Of a DNA stretch of 18,319 bases, positions 1 to 7,801 are shown in pieces. The notes beneath the pieces were generated by a model. That model did not search any database. It was not told the DNA's origin and saw only the letters and a program-made list of their open reading frames with translations. The stretch is taken from NCBI GenBank assembly GCA_905214225.1, contig CAJMLL010000050.1, forward strand, positions 1 to 18,319. Direction: 5' to 3'. The DNA is from an uncultured bacterium. Its GTDB lineage: Bacteria; Bacillota; Clostridia; Peptostreptococcales; Anaerovoracaceae. The stretch's first letter is position 1. Each line of letters opens with the position of its first letter. Position numbers and translations under genes: made by a program.

Positions 1-1361
1 CACTGGTCAAAAATATTATATTTTTTCACTGTCTTCTTGACGGGGAGCAGTTCAGGGAAGTTCAGGGCGATGGTGTAGATGTTATGTTCTGTTTTCACGG
101 CGCTGGATCCGTTCATCTGCTGCATCATGCTTTCGATGTTGCGCAGGCCGATGCCGCTGCTTTCTGTTGGTGCGGCTGTCCGGGAAGCGCTGATGGTGTT
201 CTGGAACAGGACGACAACCTGGCTTCCAGATGTTTTCACGATGATCCGGACGGCTTTTCCCGGGTCTGCGTATTTACAGATGTTGGAGACGATGTTGTCC
301 ATGATTCTTCCCAGGTAGTCCTCATTGATGCAGATTTTGGAGTCATCCCAGTGGAAGTCTGGTTCGCAGCTGAATCCGTGCTGCATGAGGGTGGCGCCGG
401 CTTCGGACAGGAGATCATAAAGCAGAAGCTTTGCGTTTTCGGGATCAGAGAGTTTTGCGCCTTTTTCTTCACGGGAAACGAGGGCGTATTCAAACAGGTG
501 GTCCGTCAGGCTTTTCAGCCGGTGGGTTTTCTGATCGATCTTGTCGATGTAGTCGTAAAGCTGCTCTTCTGTTTTCCAGCGGTGGGATTTCAGGATTTCT
601 GTGTAGAGCAGGATGGAGGTCAGCGGCGTGCGGATGTCGTGGGACATGCTGGTGACCATATCTTTATTTGCTTTCAGCAGGTCCTGCTCCAGTTTGAACT
701 GCTCGCGCAGGGATGCGCGCATTCCGTTCAGGCCTTCTGCGAGTTCAGAGACTTCATCCTTACCCTTTACCGTCACTTCATAATCCAGATTTCCGGTTTC
801 CAGAATGCCGATTTCATCCCAGAGCAGCCGGATGTATTTGATCTCTTTATTGATTGCAATGAAGACAACCACAAGAAACAGGAGAAAACCGATGGAAAGT
901 ACAATGAATCCGAGAACGTCTGAGGCGTGGTAGTCATCCGTACCATACAGCACTGCAATGGCCTTCGCATCTTTGAATTTCAGTTTGTAGGTTTTACTGA
1001 TGGACTGATTCAGCGTGTCATCAAAGCTGGTCGGATGTTCCGGAACGAATGAATCGTAGATTGTCGAGTTGCTCCGGTAAATGGAAACCGAGATGTTTGG
1101 GTGCTTTCTGGTAAATGCCGCGATCTCTTTTGTATCTGATGTTTTCAGATCATGGGCATCGATATAGTCCTGAAGCGCATTGACATATTTCGTGTTCCGG
1201 TTCTTCAGGTGTGCAGAAAAGTGGTCGTAATAGTCAGCCAGTACATAATCCGCTGCCTGCAGCATGGCAAAGGTCACCGCGACAGAGACAAGCGCGGCAA
1301 TGGCGATGATCACCAGCAGGCGGGTGCGGATGGATTTAATCTTCCGGAATCGGATTTTCAA
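1..1361 (-). CDS. Membrane sensor histidine kinase, 3' end cut by window edge
   Basis: This is the sensor partner of the response regulator just upstream. It should autophosphorylate on histidine and pass the phosphate to that regulator; the signal is unknown. 453 codons are visible. In order: TM1 at about 14-35, an extracytoplasmic sensor of about 110 residues, TM2 about 149-170, HAMP about 171-223, and a DHp helix with SMSHDIRTPL (His241 is the phosphoacceptor). The ATPase domain has an N box (DNIVSNICKYA, about 355-365) and a GIGLRNIESMM G box near 403. The canonical DxGxG motif is replaced by a QNTIS-type segment, as in many Firmicutes kinases. I chose a TTG start at 1361 because AAAGGGG lies upstream and it keeps TM1; it overlaps the regulator's 3' end by 26 bp. 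The ATPase fold is essentially complete, so the true stop should be a few codons past the edge. Confidence 0.93.
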   Translation of the reverse strand, partial: MKIRFRKIKSIRTRLLVIIAIAALVSVAVTFAMLQAADYVLADYYDHFSAHLKNRNTKYVNALQDYIDAHDLKTSDTKEIAAFTRKHPNISVSIYRSNSTIYDSFVPEHPTSFDDTLNQSISKTYKLKFKDAKAIAVLYGTDDYHASDVLGFIVLSIGFLLFLVVVFIAINKEIKYIRLLWDEIGILETGNLDYEVTVKGKDEVSELAEGLNGMRASLREQFKLEQDLLKANKDMVTSMSHDIRTPLTSILLYTEILKSHRWKTEEQLYDYIDKIDQKTHRLKSLTDHLFEYALVSREEKGAKLSDPENAKLLLYDLLSEAGATLMQHGFSCEPDFHWDDSKICINEDYLGRIMDNIVSNICKYADPGKAVRIIVKTSGSQVVVLFQNTISASRTAAPTESSGIGLRNIESMMQQMNGSSAVKTEHNIYTIALNFPELLPVKKTVKKYNIFDQ

Positions 1362-2055
1362 AGCGGTACCCCTTTCCCCAGATGGTCTTGATATACTGCG
1401 GTTTTTCAGGCGTCGGCTCAACCGCTACACGCAGCTTCCGGATATGAACCATGACCGTGTTGCTGTTGGTGTAATAATACGGCTCATTCCATACGCTTTC
1501 ATAGATATTCTGCGCAGAGAAGATTTTTCCGCGGTGCTGCATCAGCAGCAGGAGAATGCGGTATTCAATATCCGAAAGAGAAATTTCCTGACCGCCGCGG
1601 TACACTTCGTTGTAACGCGTGCTGATTTTCAGGTCGCCGCATTCAATGTACTCATCCTTTTTAATATCCAGGCTCTGCTTTCCCTGATAAGTCTGGTAGC
1701 GGCGGATCAGCGCCTTCACGCGTCCCAGCAGTTCCGTATAGGAAAACGGCTTCGGCAGATAGTCGTCTCCTCCGGCCATCAGTCCGATCAGTTTGTCCGA
1801 TTCCTGCGACTTTGCCGTCAGGAAGAGAACCGGCACATTCGAAGTCTTTCGCAGTTCCTCACAGGTCTTGATTCCAGAGATTCCCGGCATCATAATGTCC
1901 AGAATCACCAGATCGGTGGCGGTATTCACCTTTTCCAGGCCTTCTCTTCCATTTTCCGCCTCATCGACGTGGTATCCTTCACTTTCCAGAAGAATGCGGA
2001 CACCTTCACGGATATCTCGGTCATCCTCTACAATTAATATATTTCCCTGACTCAT
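1336..2055 (-). CDS. OmpR/PhoB-family response regulator
   Basis: A 239-residue DNA-binding response regulator, the usual length for the family. The receiver domain (about 3-115) has the acidic pair Asp11/Asp12, phosphoacceptor Asp53 (VILDIMMPG), Thr80 (FLTAKS) and Lys102 (YLPKPF). The winged-helix effector domain (about 135-235) ends in the typical KTIWGKGYRFE hairpin. AGGAGGA lies about 7 nt before the ATG. It is the first gene of a two-gene unit, and its stop overlaps the TTG start of the kinase, so translational coupling is likely. Three TTAAG repeats phased at 11-12 bp sit in its promoter region, suggesting autoregulation. The sequence resembles VanR-like regulators of Firmicutes, but the regulon cannot be named from sequence. 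Similar repeats precede the cell-wall hydrolase at 12075-13514. Confidence 0.96.
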   Translation of the reverse strand: MSQGNILIVEDDRDIREGVRILLESEGYHVDEAENGREGLEKVNTATDLVILDIMMPGISGIKTCEELRKTSNVPVLFLTAKSQESDKLIGLMAGGDDYLPKPFSYTELLGRVKALIRRYQTYQGKQSLDIKKDEYIECGDLKISTRYNEVYRGGQEISLSDIEYRILLLLMQHRGKIFSAQNIYESVWNEPYYYTNSNTVMVHIRKLRVAVEPTPEKPQYIKTIWGKGYRFENPIPED

Positions 2056-2090
2056 GCTAAAGTCCTCCTGTATCTCATTCGTCTTTTTTA

Positions 2091-2142
2091 CTTTATATAC
2101 TATATGGTCCGTTTCTTAACAGAACCTTAAGCGGGCTCTTAA
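2091..2142 (-). promoter_or_regulatory. Response-regulator promoter with three phased TTAAG repeats
   Basis: Read on the minus strand, TTAAG occurs at 2142-2138, 2130-2126 and 2119-2115, at 12- and 11-bp spacing, followed by a -10 candidate TATAGT (2104-2099) or TATAAA (2097-2092). No good -35 exists. The downstream repeats overlap or abut the place where it should be. This is the layout expected for an activator of the OmpR/PhoB class, which binds head-to-tail half-sites one helical turn apart. Binding by this particular regulator is inferred. Confidence 0.5.
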
Positions 2143-2160
2143 AAGACATGAAAAGATGAG

Positions 2161-2192
2161 AAAAACGCGTGCCCCGGTCCTGGAGCACGCGT
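2161..2192 (-). terminator. Intrinsic terminator of the purine permease gene
   Basis: Arms ACGCGTGC and GCACGCGT (8 bp perfect, plus an inner GG/CC after one mismatch) are followed on the minus strand by TTTTTC. The hairpin begins 5 nt after the permease stop codon and separates that gene from the two-component operon. Confidence 0.85.
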
Positions 2193-2196
2193 CCTG

Positions 2197-3549
2197 TTAA
2201 TTCTGCGCTTCATCCACGTTTTTCTTAATATCCATATCCTTTGGCAGGACCAGATTCAGGAAGATCGCGATCAGGAAGACTACGGCTACGACGTTATTGG
2301 CAAAAACCGACTGTGCAAGATGAGGAAATGCTTTCCAGATATCGATTTCGCTGGTAGACGTGAATCCGATTCCAATGGCCAGAGACAGCGAAGCAATCGT
2401 GATGTTTCTCTGGCTGAATCCGCATTTTGCGATCATCTGGATTCCAGAGGTCAGAATCGTTCCGAACATCATGATCGTGCATCCTCCGAGTACGGAAGAC
2501 GGAAGGGAGGCAAAAAAGTTACCGACCGGCGGAAGCAGTCCGGCCAGCAGCATGACGCAGGCTCCCGTCATCAGGGTGAAGCGGTTGACCACTCCGGTCA
2601 TATTGATCAGGCCGACGTTCTGAGAAAAGGAAGTAACCGGCGGGGTTCCGAACAGGGAGGAAATGGCGGAAGCATAACCGTCGCAGGCGATGGATCCGGA
2701 AATTTCCTTTGTCTTGATTTCTCGTTTCAGGCCGGCAGAAACGAGGGCGGTCGTGTCTCCGATGGTTTCTGCTGCGGAAACCAGGAAAATGATGCAGGTG
2801 GAGAAAACTGCTCCTGCGTGGAATTCCGGCTTGAAAGGGAAGAGATGCGGAACGGCGATGATGCCGCCGGACATGATGGAAGACAGGTTCACCTTTCCCA
2901 TAATCAAAGAAACGATGTAGCCGACGATCAGTCCCACCAGAATGGACAGCTGCTTTTTATAGCCCTTTGCCAGACAGGTCCAGAGCAGGCAGGTGACCAG
3001 GGTGATGGTGGCGATGATCAGGTTTTCTGCGGAACCGAAGTCTTTTCCGTAGCCGCCGCCGAAGGATCTGGCGCCGACGCTGAAGAGGGAATAGCCGATG
3101 GATGTAACAACGGTTGCTGCGACGATCGGAGAAATCAGGCGGCGCCAGTATTTCGCGAACAGGCCCAGCGTACCTTCAAAAATTCCTCCGATGAGAACGG
3201 ACCCGACCACGGCGCCGTATCCGTAAGCCGCGCCGATGGAACTTAAAACCGCGACAAAGGTAAAACTGATGCCCATGACGATCGGAAGTCCGGAACCGAT
3301 ACGGAAATGCGGGTAAAGCTGAATCAGGGTCGCAATTCCCGCAACGAACATGGCGTTCTGCAGGAGCATGGCGATCTGCGCCTGCGTAAGCGCTGGATGC
3401 GCGGCTGCGGCAATCATGGTGATCGGAGTCAGGTTGGCAACGAACATAGCCAGAACGTGCTGCAGACCGAACGGGATCGCCTTTCCTACCGGAACGCGGC
3501 CGTCCAGTTTGTAAATATTGGCCATACTGGAAGTTGATTTCTGATGCAT
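2197..3549 (-). CDS. NCS2 (NAT) family purine permease, xanthine/urate type
   Basis: A 450-residue polytopic membrane transporter, a proton symporter of nucleobases. The family signature [QE]NxGxxxxT[RKG] appears as QNVGLINMTG at 310-319. The Q-N start and the TG end match bacterial xanthine/urate carriers (XanQ-like) rather than UraA-type uracil carriers (EN...TR). Other counterparts of functional XanQ residues are His31 in GLQHVLAMF, Glu261 in SAAETIGDTTA and Asp290 in CDGYAS. Many hydrophobic segments fit the 14-helix fold. I took the ATG at 3549: it is the first in-frame ATG that keeps a normal length, and AGAAAGAGAG upstream is a weak ribosome site. An in-frame ATG eight codons later has none. 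The gene is a single unit with its own promoter and terminator, divergent from tex. The purine class is well supported; the exact substrate is inferred. Confidence 0.93.
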   Translation of the reverse strand: MHQKSTSSMANIYKLDGRVPVGKAIPFGLQHVLAMFVANLTPITMIAAAAHPALTQAQIAMLLQNAMFVAGIATLIQLYPHFRIGSGLPIVMGISFTFVAVLSSIGAAYGYGAVVGSVLIGGIFEGTLGLFAKYWRRLISPIVAATVVTSIGYSLFSVGARSFGGGYGKDFGSAENLIIATITLVTCLLWTCLAKGYKKQLSILVGLIVGYIVSLIMGKVNLSSIMSGGIIAVPHLFPFKPEFHAGAVFSTCIIFLVSAAETIGDTTALVSAGLKREIKTKEISGSIACDGYASAISSLFGTPPVTSFSQNVGLINMTGVVNRFTLMTGACVMLLAGLLPPVGNFFASLPSSVLGGCTIMMFGTILTSGIQMIAKCGFSQRNITIASLSLAIGIGFTSTSEIDIWKAFPHLAQSVFANNVVAVVFLIAIFLNLVLPKDMDIKKNVDEAQN

Positions 3550-3582
3550 AGAAACTCTCTTTCTGGATGAACAGGATAATAA

Positions 3583-3624
3583 CGATAATGTATCGATTTT
3601 ATCATGTTTTAGTGTTTCATTCCA
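3583..3624 (-). promoter_or_regulatory. Permease promoter with a palindrome at the start site
   Basis: On the minus strand, TGGAAT (3624-3619), a 17-bp spacer and TAAAAT (3601-3596) preceded by TGA form an extended -10 promoter with a poor -35. Immediately downstream lies the perfect inverted repeat CGATA-ATG-TATCG (3583-3595), covering the expected transcription start, so a repressor could act there. Upstream, 3622-3649 holds two overlapping inverted repeats (CAGGG/CCCTG and TACAGG/CCTGTA). I see no purine-riboswitch consensus. Confidence 0.4.
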
Positions 3625-3771
3625 GGGTTTTACAGGCGGTATCCCTGTATTTCCAGTAGACGAAGGCGGCCGGGCGGTGTAAGATGAAAGAACGTGTTTA
3701 AAGCTGCGTCCGGCAGGTCCGAAGAAGCGCACGGCCGCAGAAAACAGGGTGTTTCCTTGCGCGAGTGGGTT

Positions 3772-3801
3772 TTGTCCGGGGAGGCAGGCACTAGGTATGA
3801 T
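3772..3801 (+). promoter_or_regulatory. Sigma-A-type promoter of tex
   Basis: TTGTCC (3772-3777), an 18-bp spacer and TATGAT (3796-3801) lie about 30 bp before the tex start codon. The leader is therefore short, about 24 nt. The rest of the 3625-3771 interval shows no gene. Confidence 0.6.
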
Positions 3802-3831
3802 TAAAAGACTACATTAATATAAGGAGTAAAT

Positions 3832-6213
3832 ATGGATATACAGAAACTGATTACACAGGAACTGCAGATCCGGCCGGAGCAGACGCAGGCGGTCATCGAT
3901 CTGATTGACGGCGGGAATACGATTCCTTTCATCGCGCGTTACCGGAAAGAGGTGACCGGCGGGCTGAATGATGAAGTACTGAGAAAGTTCGACCAGCGCC
4001 TGCAGTACCTAAGAAATCTGGAGGAGCGCAAGGAGGTTGTCCGGGCGTCCATCGAGGAGCAGGGAAAGCTGACAAAGGAGCTGGCGGAAAAGCTGGACCA
4101 GGCGGAGACGGCGGTTCAGGTGGAGGATCTCTACCGTCCTTACAAGCCGAAACGCAGGACCCGCGCCATGATCGCCAGAGAAAAAGGACTTCAGCCCCTT
4201 GCGGAGTACTTTTTGTCGAAGGAAGAGACGGGCGAGAAGGATCCGCTGAAGGAGGCGGAGAAGTTTGTCAATCCGGAGAAGGAAGTTGCGGACGCGCAGA
4301 TGGCGGTTCAGCTGGCAGAGGACATTCTCGCGGGGGATTTCTCGGACGGCCCGGATGTCAGAAAATGGATGCGTGACAATGCGGAGCAGCACGGCGTGAT
4401 GGAGTCTGAGGCGAAGGATAAGGACGCCAAGTCGCCGTATGAGAATTATTACGAATATCAGGAGCCGGTGAAGAAGATTCCGTCTCACCGGGTGCTGGCA
4501 ATCAACCGCGGCGAGAAGGAGAAGTTCCTGAAGGTGAAGGTGGATGTGCCGGAGGACGGCGTTGAGCAGTATGCCGAGAAGAAAATTGCTCAGCTGGGCC
4601 GGGAATCCACTCGTCCCTACATCCGCGAGGCCGCGCAGGATGCCTATAAGCGCCTGATCGAGCCGTCCGTGGAGACAGAAATCCGCGGGGAACTGACGGA
4701 AAAGGCTGAGGACGGTGCGATTGAGGTGTTCGGTCAGAATCTCCGTCAGCTTCTGATGCAGCCGCCGATCGCGGGAAAGACAGTGCTGGGCTGGGATCCG
4801 GCCTACCGTACGGGCTGCAAGCTCGCTGTGGTGGATCCGACTGGGAAGGTGCTGGCAACCAAGGTCATCTACCCGACTCCGCCGAATAATAAGGTGGAGG
4901 AGGCAAAAAGTGAACTTCTCAAGATGATAAAACGCTGCCATGTCGACGTGATTTCCCTTGGAAACGGGACGGCTTCCAGAGAGTCAGAGCAGATTATCGC
5001 TGATTTTATCAAGGAAAGCGGGCTGCCGCTGGAATACGCGATCGTCAACGAGGCGGGCGCCAGCGTGTATTCTGCCAGTGAACTTGCCGCGGAAGAATTT
5101 CCGAATTTCGATGTGGGACAGAGAAGTGCCACATCCATGGCAAGACGACTGCAGGATCCGCTGGCAGAACTGGTGAAGATCGATCCGCGGTCGATTGGTG
5201 TCGGACAGTATCAGCACGACATGAATCAGAAAAAGCTTGGGAATGCGCTCTCAACGGTTGTAGAGGACTGTGTAAACCAGGTCGGCGTAGACGTGAATAC
5301 GGCATCTGCGGCGCTTCTGGAGTACGTGTCCGGAATCAGTAAGACAGTTGCGAAAAACATTGTTGCCTACCGCGAGGAGAATGGCAGATTTACAACGCGC
5401 AGGGAACTTCTGAAAGTCCCGAAGCTGGGACCGAAAGCTTTCCAGCAGAGTGCGGGATTCCTCAGAATCCGCGGAGGCAGTGAGGTTCTGGACATGACTG
5501 CTGTGCATCCGGAGAGTTACAAGCCGGCAAAAGAGCTGCTGAAGCTGCTGGGATTCACGGAAGATGACGTGCGCCAGGGAAAAACCAGAAGCATCCGGGA
5601 AAGCGGCCTGAAGGCGTCCGACCTCACGGAAGCGCAGCTGGCGGAGAAACTGGGAATCGGTGCCTATACCCTGCGGGACATCCTGTCCGAGCTGGAAAAA
5701 CCGGGCCGCGATCCGCGAGATGAAGTGCAGAAGCCGATTTTGAGAAGTGATGTGCTGACCATGGAAGATCTGGCGCCGGGAATGAAGCTGAAGGGAACCG
5801 TCAGGAATATCGTGGATTTCGGTGCCTTTGTGGACATCGGTGTGCATGAGGACGGTCTCGTCCATATTTCCGAGATCTGCGATCATTTCATCAAACATCC
5901 GCTGGAAGTAGTAAAAGTCGGCGATATCGTGACGGTCTGGGTAAAGGACGTGGATCTGGAAAAGCAGAGAATCGCCCTGACCATGATCAGTCCGGAGCAG
6001 AAAAAGAAGCGGGAGCAGCAGAAGGCGGAGGCCGCCTCCAGAAGGGAGTCCGGCGGAAATTCCGGCCGCGGACGCGGTAATGGAAACAAGCGTGGAAAAT
6101 CTCGCAGCGGCAGAGGCAGAGGAAGCCGGGGAAACAGTCAGAATGGCGGCGGGCAGGAAAAACTCGCCGGCCTCGATGAGCTGCTGAAGAAATATGGAAA
6201 GCATCATCATTAA
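3832..6213 (+). CDS. tex: Tex, S1-domain transcription accessory / RNA-binding protein
   Basis: A 793-residue cytoplasmic nucleic-acid-binding protein of the Tex/Spt6-like family, which acts in transcription and RNA metabolism. It opens with the Tex N-terminal helical region, including the hallmark IPFIARYRKE (about residues 32-41). A YqgF/RNase H-like domain follows (about 315-440, GWDPAYRTGCK). Next is a helix-hairpin-helix pair (about 495-560, SGISKTVAKNIVAYREENG) and an S1 RNA-binding domain (about 646-718, GTVRNIVDFGAFVDIGVHEDG). Residues about 719-775 form a low-complexity tail rich in Arg, Gly and Ser, capped by a short LDELLKKYGK helix. The family is usually somewhat shorter, and this tail accounts for the difference. 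AAGGAG lies 5 nt before the ATG. Promoter TTGTCC/TATGAT is just upstream. No convincing terminator follows. Identification is secure; the tail's role is inferred to be RNA affinity. Confidence 0.98.
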   Translation: MDIQKLITQELQIRPEQTQAVIDLIDGGNTIPFIARYRKEVTGGLNDEVLRKFDQRLQYLRNLEERKEVVRASIEEQGKLTKELAEKLDQAETAVQVEDLYRPYKPKRRTRAMIAREKGLQPLAEYFLSKEETGEKDPLKEAEKFVNPEKEVADAQMAVQLAEDILAGDFSDGPDVRKWMRDNAEQHGVMESEAKDKDAKSPYENYYEYQEPVKKIPSHRVLAINRGEKEKFLKVKVDVPEDGVEQYAEKKIAQLGRESTRPYIREAAQDAYKRLIEPSVETEIRGELTEKAEDGAIEVFGQNLRQLLMQPPIAGKTVLGWDPAYRTGCKLAVVDPTGKVLATKVIYPTPPNNKVEEAKSELLKMIKRCHVDVISLGNGTASRESEQIIADFIKESGLPLEYAIVNEAGASVYSASELAAEEFPNFDVGQRSATSMARRLQDPLAELVKIDPRSIGVGQYQHDMNQKKLGNALSTVVEDCVNQVGVDVNTASAALLEYVSGISKTVAKNIVAYREENGRFTTRRELLKVPKLGPKAFQQSAGFLRIRGGSEVLDMTAVHPESYKPAKELLKLLGFTEDDVRQGKTRSIRESGLKASDLTEAQLAEKLGIGAYTLRDILSELEKPGRDPRDEVQKPILRSDVLTMEDLAPGMKLKGTVRNIVDFGAFVDIGVHEDGLVHISEICDHFIKHPLEVVKVGDIVTVWVKDVDLEKQRIALTMISPEQKKKREQQKAEAASRRESGGNSGRGRGNGNKRGKSRSGRGRGSRGNSQNGGGQEKLAGLDELLKKYGKHHH

Positions 6214-6519
6214 GAGATTGCTTCTGCCTTCGGATATTGACCGCACAGATGCATATCGGATTGAAATTTTCTATACTCTGCGGCTGATACTGCAAAAATA
6301 ATCACGTCTGCGTTAAACTGAGTAATAGAGAATAAAATCGTGCGTGAAGGGCAGTGCTGCATCGCTTCTGCCTCTGACCCTGTCTGTGCTTATATCTGCG
6401 CACAGATCTGCCTTTGTGCAGCACAGGCGGAGGCGGGCCTGCACATGTGGAGAATGAGAAGAATCTGTAAAACTTCCATTCTCCGCCCCGTCTGCACAGA
6501 TATATTGGAGGTAAAAACA
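6214..6519 (+). other. Folded, gene-free leader before the double-cubane protein gene
   Basis: This 306-bp interval has no convincing gene or promoter. It contains strong potential RNA structure. GGAGAATG-A-GAAG (6449-6461) pairs with CTTCCATTCTCC (6473-6484), a 12-bp stem with one bulge and an 11-nt loop, no U tract, ending 22 nt before the ribosome site. TCTGTGC (6383-6389) can pair either with GCACAGA at 6400-6406 or with the identical GCACAGA at 6494-6500, which is 6 nt before GGAGG. This looks like a 5' UTR able to adopt alternative folds. No known riboswitch class was recognised. Confidence 0.45.
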
Positions 6520-7674
6520 ATGGAATTAGTAAGAGATTTGCCTGAAATTTTTGATGAATTCGGTGAAGCCAGAAGAAAGAACTTTCTCACAGTAAAGGAA
6601 TACAAGGATAAGGGAATTCCGGTTGTCGGATCTTACTGCACCTATTTCCCGCAGGAAATCGCAATGGCTGCAGGTGCAGCGCCGATCTCCCTCTGCTCCA
6701 TGTCCGATGAGCCGGTATCTGCGGCAGAAAAAGACCTGCCGTCCAATCTCTGCCCGCTGATCAAGTCCAGCTACGGATTTGCGAAGGAAGATAAATGTCC
6801 GTACTTCCACTTTTCCGATGTCGTTGTCGGCGAGACAACCTGCGACGGAAAGAAGAAAATGTACGAGCTGATGGGTAAATTTAAGAACATGTACCTGATG
6901 CAGCTCCCACAGGCCCAGGACGCCGATTCCTTCGAGCTCTGGAAGAAGGAAGTCCAGAAGATCAGAGATTATCTGGCAGACTTCCTCGGCACAGACATCA
7001 GCGACGAGAAGCTGGAAGAAGCCATTCATCTGAAGAATGAAGAGCGTGAAGCCATGAGAAAATTCTCCGAGCTGATGATGTACGACCCGGCTCCGATGAC
7101 CGGACTCGAGCTCTTCCAGGCTGTTTACGGAAGCACCTTCAAGTTCGACAAAAATCAGCTGATCAAGGATCTTGACGACCTGAGAGCCAAAGTTGAAGAG
7201 GAGTACAAGAACGGCCGCAATGTCGGAAAACGTCCGCGTATCGTCATCACTGGATGTCCAATGGGCGGCGACACACTGAAGGTTGTCCGCGCCGTAGAAG
7301 ACAACGGCGGAGTCGTCGTAGCCTATGAGAACTGCTCAGGCTATAAGAATTTCGACCGCCTGGTTAAGGAAAACACCGGCGATCCGATCGGCGCCATCGC
7401 AGACCGCTATCTGCAGATCGGCTGCTCCGTCATGACTCCGAATGACAACCGCCTGGAACTGCTCGGGCGCCTGATCGACCAGTACCACGCAGACGGCGTC
7501 ATCGACATGGAACTGTCCGCATGCCACACTTACGCCATCGAAACCGCAGCCATCCGCGACTTCTGCAATAACGAGAAAAACATTCCGTACCTCGCCGTCG
7601 AGACCGACTACTCCAAAGCCGACATCGGCCAGCTGAACACGAGAATTACAGCATTCATTGAAATGCTGGACTAA
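6520..7674 (+). CDS. yjiM: Double-cubane-cluster protein, 2-hydroxyacyl-CoA dehydratase D superfamily (YjiM-like)
   Basis: A 384-residue iron-sulfur protein. It belongs to the superfamily of 2-hydroxyacyl-CoA dehydratase subunits and benzoyl-CoA reductase (HGD-D fold) but follows the E. coli YjiM branch along its whole length. That branch includes the proteins shown to carry a double-cubane [Fe8S9] cluster, reduced by an ASKHA-type ATPase (YjiL-like) at very low potential. Conserved blocks include GSYCTYFPQEI (Cys40), SLCSMSDEP (59), NLCPLIKSSYGF (78), DKCPYFHF (93), TTCDGKKKMYE (108), TGCPMGG (246), ENCSG (272), IGCSVM (302) and ACHTYAIET (335). GGAGG precedes the ATG by 8 nt. No gene for the activating ATPase lies next to it, unlike the usual pairing. 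The physiological substrate of this family is not settled, so a dehydratase name would be over-specific. A structured leader and a terminator make it a stand-alone unit. Confidence 0.92.
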   Translation: MELVRDLPEIFDEFGEARRKNFLTVKEYKDKGIPVVGSYCTYFPQEIAMAAGAAPISLCSMSDEPVSAAEKDLPSNLCPLIKSSYGFAKEDKCPYFHFSDVVVGETTCDGKKKMYELMGKFKNMYLMQLPQAQDADSFELWKKEVQKIRDYLADFLGTDISDEKLEEAIHLKNEEREAMRKFSELMMYDPAPMTGLELFQAVYGSTFKFDKNQLIKDLDDLRAKVEEEYKNGRNVGKRPRIVITGCPMGGDTLKVVRAVEDNGGVVVAYENCSGYKNFDRLVKENTGDPIGAIADRYLQIGCSVMTPNDNRLELLGRLIDQYHADGVIDMELSACHTYAIETAAIRDFCNNEKNIPYLAVETDYSKADIGQLNTRITAFIEMLD

Positions 7675-7706
7675 CCTGCACACGTCCGATTGGCGTGCGG
7701 AACGTC

Positions 7707-7793
7707 ATATCTATCAATAAGACGAATGATTCACAAGCCTGCAAGGCGAAGTTCAACCGGTAAGCGATGAGTCGTATATTCAGGTATTGATAT
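7707..7793 (+). other. Potential folded RNA between the yjiM-like stop and its terminator
   Basis: TATCAATA (7712-7719) pairs perfectly with TATTGATA (7785-7792). Inside lie ACGA/TCGT (7722-7725 with 7772-7775), TCA/TGA, and a small GCCT-GCA-AGGC hairpin (7737-7747). ATATC (7707-7711) could instead pair with GATAT (7789-7793). The element sits 9 nt before the terminator. It could be a 3'-UTR-derived small RNA, a stabilising 3' end or a relict leader. No family was recognised. Confidence 0.3.
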
Positions 7794-7801
7794 CTAAAAA
7801 T

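Noticed and set aside
84..923. Long plus-strand open frame at the left edge
   Set aside because: It is the mirror of the histidine kinase, whose H, N and G boxes are read on the minus strand.
3550..3720. Purine or xanthine riboswitch in front of the permease
   Set aside because: The conserved purine-riboswitch junction words are absent, and the best promoter lies downstream of the hairpins.
4009..6246. Several minus-strand frames of 85-331 codons within tex
   Set aside because: Shadows of tex; none has a ribosome site or plausible protein composition.
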